Shown: one piece after another, positions 27,943 to 37,078 of the stretch | Numbering within the stretch: position 1 is the stretch's first letter | How the letters are laid out: each line of letters starts with the position of its first letter | NCBI RefSeq assembly: GCF_002865585.1 | Contig: NZ_CP025581.1 | Span: 2,170,001 to 2,234,000 of the forward strand | Origin: Nocardioides houyundeii | Lineage (GTDB): Bacteria; Actinomycetota; Actinomycetes; Propionibacteriales; Nocardioidaceae | DNA length: 64,000 nucleotides | Direction: 5' to 3' | The notes under the pieces: model-generated | What the model was told of the DNA's origin: nothing | Seen by the model: the letters and a program-made list of their open reading frames with translations, nothing else | Databases searched by the model: none | Made by a program: the position numbers and the translations under genes

Positions 27943-29451
27943 CTACTCGGCCACGTCGGAGCGGAGCTCGCGCTTGAGGATCTTGCCGCTCATCCCCCGC
28001 GGCAGCGGCTCGGCGCGCAGGATCAGGCGGCGCGGCTGCTTGTAGCGGGCCAGCTGGTCCTTGGCGAACGCGTTCAGCGAGGCGATGTCCAGGTCCGGGT
28101 TGGAGCTGACCACGCAGGCGACCGGGGTCTCCCCCCACTCCGCGTCCGGTACGCCGATCACGGCCACCTCGAGGACGTCGGGGTGCGCGGAGAGCACGGA
28201 CTCGACCTCGGCCGGGTAGATGTTGATGCCCCCGGAGATGATCATGTCCTTGGAGCGGTCCACGATCCGGAAGTAGCCGTCCTCGTCGACGGTGGCGACA
28301 TCCCCTGTGTGCAGCCAGCCGTCCTGGAGCGTCTTCTCGGTGGAGGCGGGATCCCGCCAGTACTCCTGCATCACGCAGGAGCCGGCCAGCAGCAGCTCGC
28401 CCGGCTCGCCGGGTGCCGCAGGGTCGCCGTTGAGGTCGACGACCTTGGCCTCCTGCCCCATCAGCGGGATGCCGACCGAGCCGAGGCGGTCGATGGCCTC
28501 GTGGGCCTGGAGCTCCAGGTTGAGGCCGGAGCCCTCGGTCAGGCCGTAGGCGTTCACCATGCCGACACCGCGGGACTGGTAGAGCCGGATGAGGTGCTCG
28601 GGCACGGCGCTGCCGCCGGACTTGACGATCCTCAGACCGCTGAGGTCCCGGTCGGCGAAGTCGGGCTCGGCCGCCAGCCGCTCCAGGACCAGCGGCACCA
28701 CCCCGATGAAGGAGACGCCGTTGTTCTCGATGTCGTCGAGCACCAGGGACGGCACCAGCTCCTGCCGGATCACCACCGAGCCGCCGCAATACATCATCGG
28801 CACCGCGAAGGAGACCCCCGCACCGGTGAAGGCCAGCGGGACCGTGACGATGGCGCGGTCGCGGTAGGTGAGCCCGTCGATGGCGCTGGCGCTGACGGCC
28901 ACCCCGGTCATGTTGCCCTGGGTGAGCACCGCACCGCGGGACCGGCCGGTGGTGCCGCTGGTGTAGCAGATCATGGCCGGGTCGGAGGCGACGATGTCGA
29001 GCTCCGCACGCTGGTAGCCGTGCTCCCGGAGCGCGTCCAGCGCCCTGCCCTGGTCCGGCGGGGTGCCGACGAAGAAGATGCGCGAGGCTCCGACGAGCTC
29101 CTCCAGCGGGCCGAGCACGTCGACGAACGACGGGTCGGTGACCACCGCGGCGAGCTCGGCGTCACCGGCCGCCTCCCGCAGCTCCCGTGCGGTGAGCAGC
29201 GGGTTGAGGGGCACGAAGATGACACCCAGTCGCGAGCAGGCGAGCAGCACCTCGAAGTGCTCCGGGGTGTTGCGGACCAGGCAGCCCAGGCGGTCGCCCT
29301 TGCGCAGCCCCTCCTGCAGCAGCCCCGCTGCGATCTGCGCACAGCTGTCCTCCAGCTGCCCCCAGGTCACGTCGCGACCCTCGAAGATCAACGCCGGTCG
29401 ATCTGCACCGAACCGCGCCCAGTAACTGGCCCAACTACTCATCCCTGACAT
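27943..29451 (-). CDS. acyl-CoA synthetase (AMP-forming)
   Basis: A 502-residue acid:CoA ligase. Landmarks are ICYTSGTTGRSRGAV near residue 155, NAYGLTEGSG, GWLHTGDVATVDEDGY, hinge VDRSKDMIISGGINI, and catalytic Lys in GMSGKILKRELR. ATG at 29451 (second choice 29442) is only 12 bases from the regulon palindrome and has no ribosome site, so the mRNA may be leaderless or nearly so. It is the first gene of the ligase-crotonase-thioesterase operon and divergent from the 3-hydroxyacyl-CoA dehydrogenase operon; both probably share operator site 7. Confidence 0.88.
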   Translation of the reverse strand: MSGMSSWASYWARFGADRPALIFEGRDVTWGQLEDSCAQIAAGLLQEGLRKGDRLGCLVRNTPEHFEVLLACSRLGVIFVPLNPLLTARELREAAGDAELAAVVTDPSFVDVLGPLEELVGASRIFFVGTPPDQGRALDALREHGYQRAELDIVASDPAMICYTSGTTGRSRGAVLTQGNMTGVAVSASAIDGLTYRDRAIVTVPLAFTGAGVSFAVPMMYCGGSVVIRQELVPSLVLDDIENNGVSFIGVVPLVLERLAAEPDFADRDLSGLRIVKSGGSAVPEHLIRLYQSRGVGMVNAYGLTEGSGLNLELQAHEAIDRLGSVGIPLMGQEAKVVDLNGDPAAPGEPGELLLAGSCVMQEYWRDPASTEKTLQDGWLHTGDVATVDEDGYFRIVDRSKDMIISGGINIYPAEVESVLSAHPDVLEVAVIGVPDAEWGETPVACVVSSNPDLDIASLNAFAKDQLARYKQPRRLILRAEPLPRGMSGKILKRELRSDVAE

Positions 29452-29463
29452 GTTGAGGAAACT

Positions 29464-29477
29464 ACCAATCGGTTGGT
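29464..29477. promoter_or_regulatory. regulon palindrome, site 7 (ACCAATCGGTTGGT)
   Basis: Near-perfect palindrome between divergent genes. It lies 12 bases from the ligase start codon and 89 bases from the dehydrogenase start. Its position against the ligase start suggests it overlaps the transcription start, a classic repressor position. Confidence 0.8.
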
Positions 29478-29566
29478 ATGTTGTAAAGACTTGACCCACC
29501 GACGAGGTGAGTTCCACCACACCGGTCCCCCGGTGCGGACCCGAATATCGAAGGGGCACAACACAC

Positions 29567-30433
29567 ATGACGATCAACAAGGTGATGGTGGTCGGCGGCG
29601 GCGGCCAGATGGGCAACGGCATCGGCCAGGTCGCGGCCGTGGCTGGGCTCGACGTGACGCTCGTCGACATCTCGCAGGAGGACCTCGACCGCGGCCTGCG
29701 CCGCATCGACAAGAGCCTGGAGCGCATGGTCCGCAAGGGCGAGCTGACCGACGCCGACGCCAAGGCGGCCCGCGAGCGCATCGGGACCAGCACCGACCTG
29801 GAGGCCACCGGCGCCGAGACCGACCACGCCATCGAGTCGATCATCGAGGACGTCGAGCTCAAGCAGGACGTGTTCCGCCGGCTCGACGCCGTCTGCCGCC
29901 CCGAGGTGATCCTGGCCTCCAACACCTCGCAGTTCGCGATCTCCAAGATCGCCAGCGCGACCAACCGCCCCGACCGAGTGATCGGCACCCACTGGTTCAA
30001 CCCGCCGCCGGTGATGCGGCTCATCGAGATCGTGCGCGGCGTGGAGACCAGCGACGAGACGCTGGAGACGATCCAGCAGCTCGCCAAGCGCTTCGGCAAG
30101 GAGACGATCGTCTGCGAGAAGGACACCCAGGGGTTCCTCACCTCGCGCCTCATCATGATCCTGGTCGTCGAGGCCATGCGGATCGTCGAGGAGGGCGTCG
30201 CCACGCCCGAGGATGTCAACCGCGCCTGCCAGCTCGCCTTCAACCACGCGATGGGCCCGCTCGCCACCGCGGACATGGGCGGGCTCGACACCTTCGTCAA
30301 GGCGTCCGAGGCCATGACCCACCACTTCGGCGACCGCTTCCGCCCCACCCAGGGCCTGCGCGCGCTGGTCAACGCCGGCCACTACGGCTACAAGACCGGT
30401 CGCGGCTTCAGCGAGTACGGCGAGGCTCGCTAG
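29567..30433 (+). CDS. 3-hydroxyacyl-CoA dehydrogenase (3-hydroxybutyryl-CoA dehydrogenase type)
   Basis: A 288-residue two-domain NAD-dependent enzyme oxidising L-3-hydroxyacyl-CoA. The Rossmann motif VVGGGGQMGNGIG is at residues 8-20 and the catalytic His in GTHWFNPPPVM near 140. The C-terminal domain has EKDTQGFLTSRL and a final YGYKTGRGFSEY. The first CoA-domain Ser/Asn (SNTSQFAISKI) is in place. ATG at 29567 has GAAGGGG upstream. First gene of an operon with a TesB-like thioesterase and a SnoaL-like protein. Classic beta-oxidation step three; an alternative F420 or SDR enzyme for the same step is encoded elsewhere in the window. Confidence 0.92.
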   Translation: MTINKVMVVGGGGQMGNGIGQVAAVAGLDVTLVDISQEDLDRGLRRIDKSLERMVRKGELTDADAKAARERIGTSTDLEATGAETDHAIESIIEDVELKQDVFRRLDAVCRPEVILASNTSQFAISKIASATNRPDRVIGTHWFNPPPVMRLIEIVRGVETSDETLETIQQLAKRFGKETIVCEKDTQGFLTSRLIMILVVEAMRIVEEGVATPEDVNRACQLAFNHAMGPLATADMGGLDTFVKASEAMTHHFGDRFRPTQGLRALVNAGHYGYKTGRGFSEYGEAR

Positions 30434-30435
30434 TA

Positions 30436-31383
30436 GTGGCCGACCGCTCGAGCGCCGTCCCTGCGACGGCTCGACCGGCTGGCCAGGCGGGACCCGAGGC
30501 AACGGAGGGCCGCGCACGACAGGCGTACGACGCCGTCTGCGCGGCCCTCCGGCCCGTCCCGCAGGGTGCCTCCTCCTTCCTCGGCGCACCCATGCCGGTC
30601 CAGTGGGGGGTGCCCTTCGGGGGCCTGCTGGTCGCCCAGGCGCTGGCCGCCGCGACGGCCACCACCGCGTCGGACCTCTGGCCGCGCAGCCTGCACGCCT
30701 ACTTCGTGGGGGTCGGCAGCGACGAGGAGCCGGTCGACCTCCGGGTCGGCGAGGTGGCCGACTCCAGGGCCACCGCCTGGCGTTCGGTGGACGTGTCCCA
30801 GGGTGGACGGCTGCTGCTGCGCGCCGAGGCGATGTTCTCCCGGGACCGTCCGGGTCCGGACCACGCACGGACGATGCCGCAGGTGCCCGCCCCCGATGAC
30901 CTCACCAACGTCGGGGTGGACCTGGCGCCGTACCCGGGCACCTTCACGCCGTGGGGGCCCGACTCCGCATTCGACCTGCGCCACGTCGACGCGCCACCCC
31001 GGATCGCCGCCGAGGCGACCGGACCCGGCGAGGCCACCTCGCAGGTGTGGCTCAAGGCCGGGGGCGCCGATCCTGGGGACCCGCGGCTGGCGGCGGCCCT
31101 GCTGGCCTACGCCAGCGACATGTGCATGCTCGACGCCTGTCTCCGCCCCGCCGGACTCTGGTTCGGCGACGGATCGGCCAGCGGGCTCACCCTCGACCAC
31201 AGCATGTGGTTCCACGCACCGGCACGGGTCGACGACTGGCTGCTGCTGGACCTGCACTCCCCCGCGATGCGCGGCGGCCGCGGTCTCGGCGTGGCCGACA
31301 TCTACGCCCGTGACGGTGAGCTGCTGTGCTCCGTGGCGCAGCTGGGCTCCATCCGCCCGCAGCGACCCGCGACCCGCGGCTGA
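30436..31383 (+). CDS. acyl-CoA thioesterase II (TesB-like, double hotdog)
   Basis: A 315-residue double-hotdog thioesterase. The first hotdog covers FLGAPMPVQWGVPFGGLLVAQALAAA (landmark VPFGGLLVAQA) near residue 60. The second carries LAYASDMCMLD and LDHSMWFHAPARVDDWLLL, where the Asp, Thr/Ser and Gln triad regions of TesB lie. GTG at 30436 follows the dehydrogenase stop by two bases. It may release CoA from dead-end intermediates or finish a short pathway. The first 35 residues are low complexity, so a later start is possible. Confidence 0.85.
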   Translation: MADRSSAVPATARPAGQAGPEATEGRARQAYDAVCAALRPVPQGASSFLGAPMPVQWGVPFGGLLVAQALAAATATTASDLWPRSLHAYFVGVGSDEEPVDLRVGEVADSRATAWRSVDVSQGGRLLLRAEAMFSRDRPGPDHARTMPQVPAPDDLTNVGVDLAPYPGTFTPWGPDSAFDLRHVDAPPRIAAEATGPGEATSQVWLKAGGADPGDPRLAAALLAYASDMCMLDACLRPAGLWFGDGSASGLTLDHSMWFHAPARVDDWLLLDLHSPAMRGGRGLGVADIYARDGELLCSVAQLGSIRPQRPATRG

Positions 31384-31436
31384 GCACACCCGACCATCCA
31401 CCCACCCCCGACACGACACCATTCAGGAGACACGCG

Positions 31437-31808
31437 ATGAGCACCCAGGACCTTCTCGACCAGTACTTCGACTCCGTCAACAACCACAAGTGGGACCAGC
31501 TGAGCGCGCTCTTCCACCCCGACGTCACCATCCAGCACGGCATGAGCCTGTCCACGACCGGGCGGGACCGGGCGGTCCGGCTGCTGACGGCCGTGGTCGG
31601 TCAGTTCGCCACCCACGAGGACATCCCGGTCCGCACGCTGGTCGACGGCAACGTCGCCGCCATCGAGATCAAGTTCGAGGGCACCAAGCCGGACGGGACC
31701 GCCCTGGAGTTCGACGCCGTCGACTTCATCGACACCGACGGCACCCACATCACCAAGGTGGTCTCCTGGTACGACACCGCCGTCGTGCTGCCGATGATCA
31801 AGGGCTGA
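31437..31808 (+). CDS. SnoaL/NTF2-like protein (free-standing relative of the ligase tail)
   Basis: A 123-residue SnoaL-like protein: helix DLLDQYFDSVNNHKWDQLSALF, strand HPDVTIQHG, and a final VVSWYDTAVVLPMIKG. It aligns along its length with residues 513-637 of the ligase fusion at 22-23.9 kb, with the last fifteen residues nearly identical. This implies one protein family used both alone and as a ligase domain. ATG at 31437 has AGGAGA upstream. It is the last gene of the dehydrogenase-thioesterase operon and precedes a strong bidirectional terminator. Function unknown; a small-molecule pocket is expected. Confidence 0.8.
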   Translation: MSTQDLLDQYFDSVNNHKWDQLSALFHPDVTIQHGMSLSTTGRDRAVRLLTAVVGQFATHEDIPVRTLVDGNVAAIEIKFEGTKPDGTALEFDAVDFIDTDGTHITKVVSWYDTAVVLPMIKG

Positions 31809-31838
31809 CCGCACCAGGCACCACTCACCAGGCACAGA

Positions 31839-31880
31839 CAAGAGCCGCAGCCGGACCCTCGGGTCCGGCTGCGGCTCTTG
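31839..31880. terminator. bidirectional terminator between convergent operons
   Basis: Perfect 19-base inverted repeat (CAAGAGCCGCAGCCGGACC and its complement) with a four-base CTCG loop, exactly between the SnoaL-like gene and the convergent acyl-CoA dehydrogenase. It ends in CTTGGTC with a short T/A-containing flank on both sides. Confidence 0.9.
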
Positions 31881-31901
31881 GTCGTTCCGGGCTGCGCTCG
31901 G

Positions 31902-33041
31902 TCAGTACGAGCGGGGCAGGTTGAGCCCCGACACCGCGATCTGGTTGAGCGCCAGCTCCCGCGCCACCGGGGTGGACTTCAGGAGCCGGAGGTAGCCGAA
32001 ACGGTCGTACATCATCGTCTCGTCGGTGAAGCCGCTGCCACCGAAGGTCTGGAGCGCCGCGTCGGCCGCCTTCAGCCCGGCGTCGCAGGCCTTGACCTTG
32101 GCCATGTTGCAGGCCAGTCCGGCGTTCTCCCCGGCCTCGTACGCCGCGGCTCCCCGCTCGATCAGGGCCCAGGCGGCCTCGAGGTCGACCAGCGCCTCGG
32201 CCAGCGGGTGCTGCACGGCCTGGTGCTCGCCGATCGGCACCCCGAAGACGACCCGCTGCCGGGCGTACTCCGAGGCCTTTGCCAGGCACCAGCGGCCGAT
32301 GCCGACGGCCTGGGCAGCCACGATCAGCCGCTCGGGGTTGAGGCCGTCGAAGAGTGCCCGACCGCCCTCCCCCGGCTTGCCGATCAGCGCGTCCGCGGGC
32401 ACCTCGACGTCGTCGAAGTACACCGTCCACTGGTTCTCCGGCACCCCGACCATCACGCCGACCTGCTGCAGCTGGAGCTGCTCGCACGGCAGCGCCAGCG
32501 TGAAGATGGAGAAGCCGCCGCTCTCGGAGTCACGCGCCACCACCAGCATCACGTCGGAGTCGTCCACCGCGGAGATGTAGGTCTTCTCCCCGTTGATCCG
32601 CCAGCCGTCCGCGGTGCGCGTCGCCTTGGTGGTCATGTTGGCGGCGTTGGAGCCGGCTCCCGGCTCGGTCAGGGCGAAGCAGAACCGCAGGGAGCCGTCC
32701 CCGATCGCCGGCAGCCACTCCCGCTTCTGCTCCTCGGTGCCGTGGCGCAGGATGACCGCACCGCCGATGGCCGTGGAGATGGTGAGCTTGCCCGCGGGGT
32801 AGCCGCCGGCGGCGAGCCGCTCGGCCACCAGCAACAGGTCGCTCATCCCCCCGGCGCCGCCGTACTCGGCGGGCAGGGAGATCGCGGGCAGCCCGGCCTG
32901 GCACACCTCGTCCCAGTGCTTGCGGGCGGCGTCCAGGTCGCTGAAGGCACGGTCCTGGTACTTCGCGCCGAGCGAGAACGCCAGGTCCGCCAGGGCCGCG
33001 CGCTCGTCGGTGCCGATGGACTCGTTGTCCACTGCGGTCAC
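31902..33041 (-). CDS. acyl-CoA dehydrogenase
   Basis: A 379-residue flavin dehydrogenase of the acyl-CoA dehydrogenase family. Landmarks are CFALTEPGAGSNAANM near residue 125 (FAD and CoA contact), GWRINGEKTYIS, the ERLIVAAQAVGIGRWCL helix, and LQTFGGSGFTDETMMYDRFGYLR. The usual C-terminal EGT motif with its catalytic glutamate is absent; RLLKSTPVARELALNQI stands there, so another residue must serve as base. The ATG overlaps the thiolase stop (ATGA). It is the last gene of the operon crotonase - CoA transferase - thiolase - dehydrogenase. Confidence 0.88.
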   Translation of the reverse strand: MTAVDNESIGTDERAALADLAFSLGAKYQDRAFSDLDAARKHWDEVCQAGLPAISLPAEYGGAGGMSDLLLVAERLAAGGYPAGKLTISTAIGGAVILRHGTEEQKREWLPAIGDGSLRFCFALTEPGAGSNAANMTTKATRTADGWRINGEKTYISAVDDSDVMLVVARDSESGGFSIFTLALPCEQLQLQQVGVMVGVPENQWTVYFDDVEVPADALIGKPGEGGRALFDGLNPERLIVAAQAVGIGRWCLAKASEYARQRVVFGVPIGEHQAVQHPLAEALVDLEAAWALIERGAAAYEAGENAGLACNMAKVKACDAGLKAADAALQTFGGSGFTDETMMYDRFGYLRLLKSTPVARELALNQIAVSGLNLPRSY

Positions 33042-34245
33042 CTGTCCACGCCCACGCTCAGCGCCACGGCGTCGGCCTGGCCGAGACCGCCGCAGATCGA
33101 GGCCACGCCGCGACCGCCACCGCTCTCCGCGAGCCCGCGGGCCAGGGTGAGCAGGATGCGGGCACCGGAGGCGCCCGGCGGGTGACCCAGCGCGACCGCA
33201 CCGCCGTTGAGGTTGAGCCGGTCCAGGATCCGCTTCTCGCGCGCCACGTCACCGTTGGCGAGCACCCGGGCCGAGGTCAGCGGTACCGCGGCGAAGGCCT
33301 CGTTGATCTCGAAGCGGTCCAGCGCCTCCAGGTCCCAGCCGGGCTGCTTGAGGGCCTTGTTGATGGCGTCAGCCGGGGCGACGGGGATCTCGCGGGGGCG
33401 CGGGCTGCGCTGCCGGCGCCCTCCAGGGTCGCCAGCGCCTCGAGGCCACGCTGCTCGACCCAGCTGCGGCGAGCCAGCACGAGGTAGCAGCCACCGGTGT
33501 CCTGGCCGGGCGCGTTGCCGGGGGTCACGATCGGGCCGCCGAAGATCGTCTTCAGCGACGCCAGGCGCTCCAGGGTGGTGTCGGCGCGGGGGCCCTCGTC
33601 GTGCTCCAGGCTGCCCTTCTCGCCGGCGTACGCCACGACCTCGCCGTCGAAGTAGCCGCGGGCCTTGGCCTCGAAGTAGTTCTGGTGGCTGCGCAGCGAG
33701 AACTCGTCGGACTCCTCACGGGTGATCCCGTGCTCGGCCGCGACCTCGCCGGCGTCCACGGCGACCGGCTTGCCGCCGATGTCCGCGCCAGGCTCGGCCA
33801 TCGGGTCCTTCAGCTTGGGCCCGCCGCGCTTGATGCCCCAGCGGATGTTGGGGTTCATCAGGAACGCCGCGCGCCCCATGTTGTCGGCGCCGCCGACCAG
33901 GACCACGTCGCTCTGGCCGCTCTGGATCGCCCGCGAGCCGAGCTGCACCGCAGTCATGGAGGAGCAGCAGGCGCGGTCGATGGTGAGCGAGAGCCGGTCC
34001 TCGGGGATGCCGGCGCGCAGCATCGCCACGCGCGCCGGGATGGACCCGTCGAGGGCCTCCTCGGCGGGGATGGTGACCCCGTTGTAGACCTCGTCCACGT
34101 CCTCGGGACGGATCCCGGCCATCCGCATGGCCTCGACCATCGCGAAGGCCGCGAGGTCCACGCTGGCGACCTCCCTCAGGGCACCGCCGAACCGGCTGAA
34201 CGGGGATCGGGCCCCGGCCACCAGCATCACGTCGTTCTCGGTCAT
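33038..34245 (-). pseudogene. acetyl-CoA acyltransferase (thiolase), frameshifted
   Basis: The N-terminal 280 or so residues (MTENDVMLVAGARSPFSRFG; nucleophile Cys in IDRACCSSMTAVQLG near 90) and the C-terminal part (LNGGAVALGHPPGASGARI; final Cys in ASICGGLGQ) lie in different frames. The break is at a five-G run, 33395-33399 on the plus strand; one more base restores PREIPVAPADAINKA and a full thiolase of about 402 residues. All thiolase catalytic blocks are otherwise intact, so a sequencing error is likely. ATGA overlaps join it to the CoA transferase gene upstream and the dehydrogenase gene downstream. Role: thiolytic cleavage closing the beta-oxidation cycle. Confidence 0.78.
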
Positions 34246-35420
34246 CTCGACTCTTCTCCTCGGTCGTTGGTCGTGGTGGCCCAGGCGAGTGCGGAACGCC
34301 TCACCTCGGGCGGCAGGTCCAGGCCTGCCAGGACTGCTTCGGTGTCTCCGCCCACCAGCGCTGAGGCCGGGGACGGGGTGGGGAGCGGATCGCTGAGCTT
34401 GATCGGGTTGCCGACCTGCAGGACCTCGTCCTGGCCGGGGACGGGGACGAACATCCCCCGGGCCTGGAACTGCTCGTCGGCCGCGACCTCGGAGAAGTCC
34501 TGGACCGGCGACACGCAGGTCTCCAGCCCGTCGAGCAGCTTCGTCCAGTGCGCCAGCTCCTGGGTCGCGACCAGGGCCGCGACCTCCTCGATGGCGCTGG
34601 GGTCGTGCTGGCGCGCGATCAGGTCGGGGCGTTCCACCGCGGTGACGAACTGGGCCCAGAACTGGGGCTCGATCGCCGCCACGCTGAGGTAGCGGCCGTC
34701 GGCACAGCGGTAGACGCGGTAGGCCGGACCGGCGCCGGTGACGGCGGTGGACTCCGGACCGGCGGCGTCGCCACCGGCCATCCAGGAGCTGACGTGCAGC
34801 CCCAGGGCCCACAGCGCGGCGTCGGCCAGGGCCACCTCGACCCGGGTGCCCGGGGCGCCGGAGCGCACCGCCAGCAGGGCCGCGAGCAGGCCGATGCCGC
34901 CGGTGAGCCCACCGAGCAGGTCCGCGACCTGGATGCCGCCGGGCTGCGGTCCGTGCGCCTTGGTGCCGCCGAAGTGCATGGCGCCGGCGTACGACAGGTA
35001 GTTCATGTCGTGTCCCGGCTCCTGGTCGCGGGGACCGCCGGTGCCGTAGCCGTTGACGGAGCAGTAGACGAGGTTGGGGTTGAGGGCGCGCAGGTCGTCG
35101 TAGCCGACGCCCAGCCGCTCGGCGACGCCGGGCCGGAAGGACTCCAGCACCACGTCCGCCTGGGCGACGAGCGAGTGCACCACCGCGAGCCCGTGCGGGT
35201 GCTTGAGGTCCAGCGCGACGGACTTCTTGCCGCGGTCCAGGAAGGCGTGGGTCGCCGACGTGCCGGCCACGGGCGCACCGAAGGCGCGCCCCTCCTCGCC
35301 CACTCCGGGCCGCTCGACCTTGACGACGTCGGCGCCCAGGTCGGCCAGCAGCTGGCTGAGGACGCCGACGGGCAGCATCCGGCTGAGGTCGAGGACGCGG
35401 ACGTCCTTGAGGGGACCCAT
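34242..35420 (-). CDS. CaiB/BaiF-type (family III) CoA transferase
   Basis: A 392-residue family III CoA transferase, a group that includes formyl-CoA, bile-acid and carnitine CoA transferases and alpha-methylacyl-CoA racemase. Landmarks are VLDLSRMLPVGVLSQLLADLGADVVKVE at the start (cited piecewise: LADLGADVVKVE), FLDRGKKSVALDLK near residue 65, and the probable catalytic Asp in EPGHDMNYLSYAG near 135. It could swap CoA between pathway acids or epimerise an alpha-methyl branch so that beta-oxidation can go on. It lies three bases after the crotonase gene and overlaps the thiolase start. Confidence 0.88.
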   Translation of the reverse strand: MGPLKDVRVLDLSRMLPVGVLSQLLADLGADVVKVERPGVGEEGRAFGAPVAGTSATHAFLDRGKKSVALDLKHPHGLAVVHSLVAQADVVLESFRPGVAERLGVGYDDLRALNPNLVYCSVNGYGTGGPRDQEPGHDMNYLSYAGAMHFGGTKAHGPQPGGIQVADLLGGLTGGIGLLAALLAVRSGAPGTRVEVALADAALWALGLHVSSWMAGGDAAGPESTAVTGAGPAYRVYRCADGRYLSVAAIEPQFWAQFVTAVERPDLIARQHDPSAIEEVAALVATQELAHWTKLLDGLETCVSPVQDFSEVAADEQFQARGMFVPVPGQDEVLQVGNPIKLSDPLPTPSPASALVGGDTEAVLAGLDLPPEVRRSALAWATTTNDRGEESR

Positions 35421-35422
35421 GC

Positions 35423-36232
35423 TCAGCGGTGGCTGAACTGGGGGGCGCGCTTCTCCACGAATGCGGAGAAGCCCTCGCGGAAGTCCTCGGACTGCGCCAC
35501 CTCGAGGAAGATCTCCCGCTCGGTGACCAGGGCGGCCGAGAGGTCCTCGTGGGTGGCCCGCTTCAGCGCCTGTACGGCGACCCGCGGGTGCCCGGCGATC
35601 TTGCGCGCCATGGCGCGAGCGTCCTCCACCACCGAGCCGGGCTCGCTGAGCCGGTTCACCAGGCCCAGCTGCTCGGCGCGGGCGGCGTCGATGACGCTGC
35701 CCAGGAACATCAGCTCCATGGCGACCTGGGCGCCGATGCGGCGCGGCAGCCGCTGGGTGCCGCCGCCGCCGGGGATCAGGCCGAGCTTGACCTCGGGGAG
35801 ACCGAACTTGGCGGTGGGCTCGCTGAGGATGATGTCCGCGGTGAGCGCGATCTCCAGGCCCCCGCCGACGGCGCTCGCCTGCACGGCGGCGATGACCGGC
35901 TGCGGCAGGTCGGCCCAGGCGGCGAGCACGCCGCCGGCCCAGGCACTGTGCTTCTCCATGCCGCCGGGAGCGGCCCGGAGCTGCTCGAACTCGCTGATGT
36001 CGGCGCCGGCCATGAAGGCCTTGGTGCCACCACCGGTCAGCACGACCACCCGCACCGACTCGTCCTTGTGCAGGCGCGCGGCGACCTCGCCGAGCCCCTC
36101 CAGCACTGCCTTGCCCATCGCGTTGACGGGCGGGCTGTCGACGAGGACCACGGCGACGCCGTCCTCGATCGTGACGGACACCGGTCCGTGGTTCTCGGTC
36201 ACGGCTTCGCTCACTGCTGCCTCCAGGTCCAT
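35423..36232 (-). CDS. enoyl-CoA hydratase (canonical active site)
   Basis: A 269-residue crotonase. Both hydratase glutamates are present (VGGGLEIALTAD and FGLPEVKLGLIPGGGGTQRL), the only one of the five crotonases in the window with the full pair. The oxyanion region FMAGADISEF is near residue 75. It should hydrate trans-2-enoyl-CoA to 3-hydroxyacyl-CoA. First gene of the four-gene beta-oxidation operon; its promoter region carries palindrome site 8, 69 bases upstream of the ATG and directly after the TetR stop codon. Confidence 0.9.
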   Translation of the reverse strand: MDLEAAVSEAVTENHGPVSVTIEDGVAVVLVDSPPVNAMGKAVLEGLGEVAARLHKDESVRVVVLTGGGTKAFMAGADISEFEQLRAAPGGMEKHSAWAGGVLAAWADLPQPVIAAVQASAVGGGLEIALTADIILSEPTAKFGLPEVKLGLIPGGGGTQRLPRRIGAQVAMELMFLGSVIDAARAEQLGLVNRLSEPGSVVEDARAMARKIAGHPRVAVQALKRATHEDLSAALVTEREIFLEVAQSEDFREGFSAFVEKRAPQFSHR

Positions 36233-36300
36233 GCGTGCCGGTTGCCGGCAACGACGTTCAAGCTATGGACCGAGGCTAGATCGGCAGATCCGCCCTGTCA

Positions 36301-36314
36301 ACCAACCGTTTGAT
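36301..36314. promoter_or_regulatory. regulon palindrome, site 8 (ACCAACCGTTTGAT)
   Basis: Consensus copy with one change in the right arm. It lies between the TetR stop (36324) and the crotonase start (36232), so it can control the crotonase operon without blocking transcription of the regulator from its own promoter. Confidence 0.75.
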
Positions 36315-36323
36315 TAGTTAGGT

Positions 36324-36985
36324 TCAGGACGAGAGGGCGTCCTTGTTCGCCGGCTCCATCAGGCTGGCCATGGCGTAGTCGGACATCTTGGTGACCACGT
36401 CGTCGACCGAGAGGGAGCCGCCCGGGTGGTACCAGTAGTAGACCCAGTTGGTCATGCCGAACACGGCGCGAGCGGCGAACGCGGGCTCCACGCCGTCGCG
36501 CAGCGCGCCGGTCTCGATGGCTGCCGCGATGAGGCCCCGGAACTCGGCGTCGTAGGCCTCCTGGGTCTCGCGGATGATCTTGGCGCGATCCGGGCTCAGC
36601 GCCCGGAAGTCCCGCACGAAGACCTCCGAGAAGGTGGGGTTCCACAGCGACTCGCGCATGTGCCCCTCGATGAACGAGCGGATCGCAGCCACCGGGTCCC
36701 CGACCAGGTCACGCCACTGGGAGTTCTCCTGGGTGATGTGCTCGTGGTTGCGCTTGATGATCGCGAAGAGCAGGTCTTCCTTGGTGTCGATGTAGTGGTA
36801 GAGGCTGCCCTTGAGGATCCCGACGTCGTCGGCGATCTGCTGCAGGCTGGTCGCGTCGTAGCCGTTGCTGCGGAAGATCTCCGCGGCCGAGGCGATCACC
36901 ATCTCGTACCGGTCGAACCGCCGAGGGTCCTGGCGCCGTCGCCCTTGTCGCCCTCGTCGCTGGGGCGCACTGCTCGCTTCGCCAT
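36324..36985 (-). CDS. TetR-family transcriptional regulator, probable master repressor of the palindrome regulon (frameshifted near start)
   Basis: Helix-turn-helix: ATSLQQIADDVGILKGSLYHYIDTKEDLL (landmarks IADDVGILKGSLYHY), the N-terminal TetR domain. The C-terminal ligand domain has IIRETQEAYDAEFRGLI and ends ANKDALSS. The downstream ATG at 36902 gives only 192 residues and lacks the first helix. A better start, ATG 36985 with an ideal GGAGAAG site, opens MAKRAVRPSDEGDKGDGA and then needs one added base near 36929-36934 to run into QDPRRFDRYEMVIASAAEIF. The repaired length is about 220 residues. It sits in the middle of the regulon and has no palindrome upstream of itself, so it is probably not self-repressed. 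Ligand likely an acyl-CoA intermediate (inference). Confidence 0.8.
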
Positions 36986-37078
36986 CACACTTCTCCGTCT
37001 TCGATGCGCCGCGGCGCCAGTTCTGGGGTGTCGATCCGACCCATTATCCAGGCTGGACGGTCAGATCCCCGCAATTGT

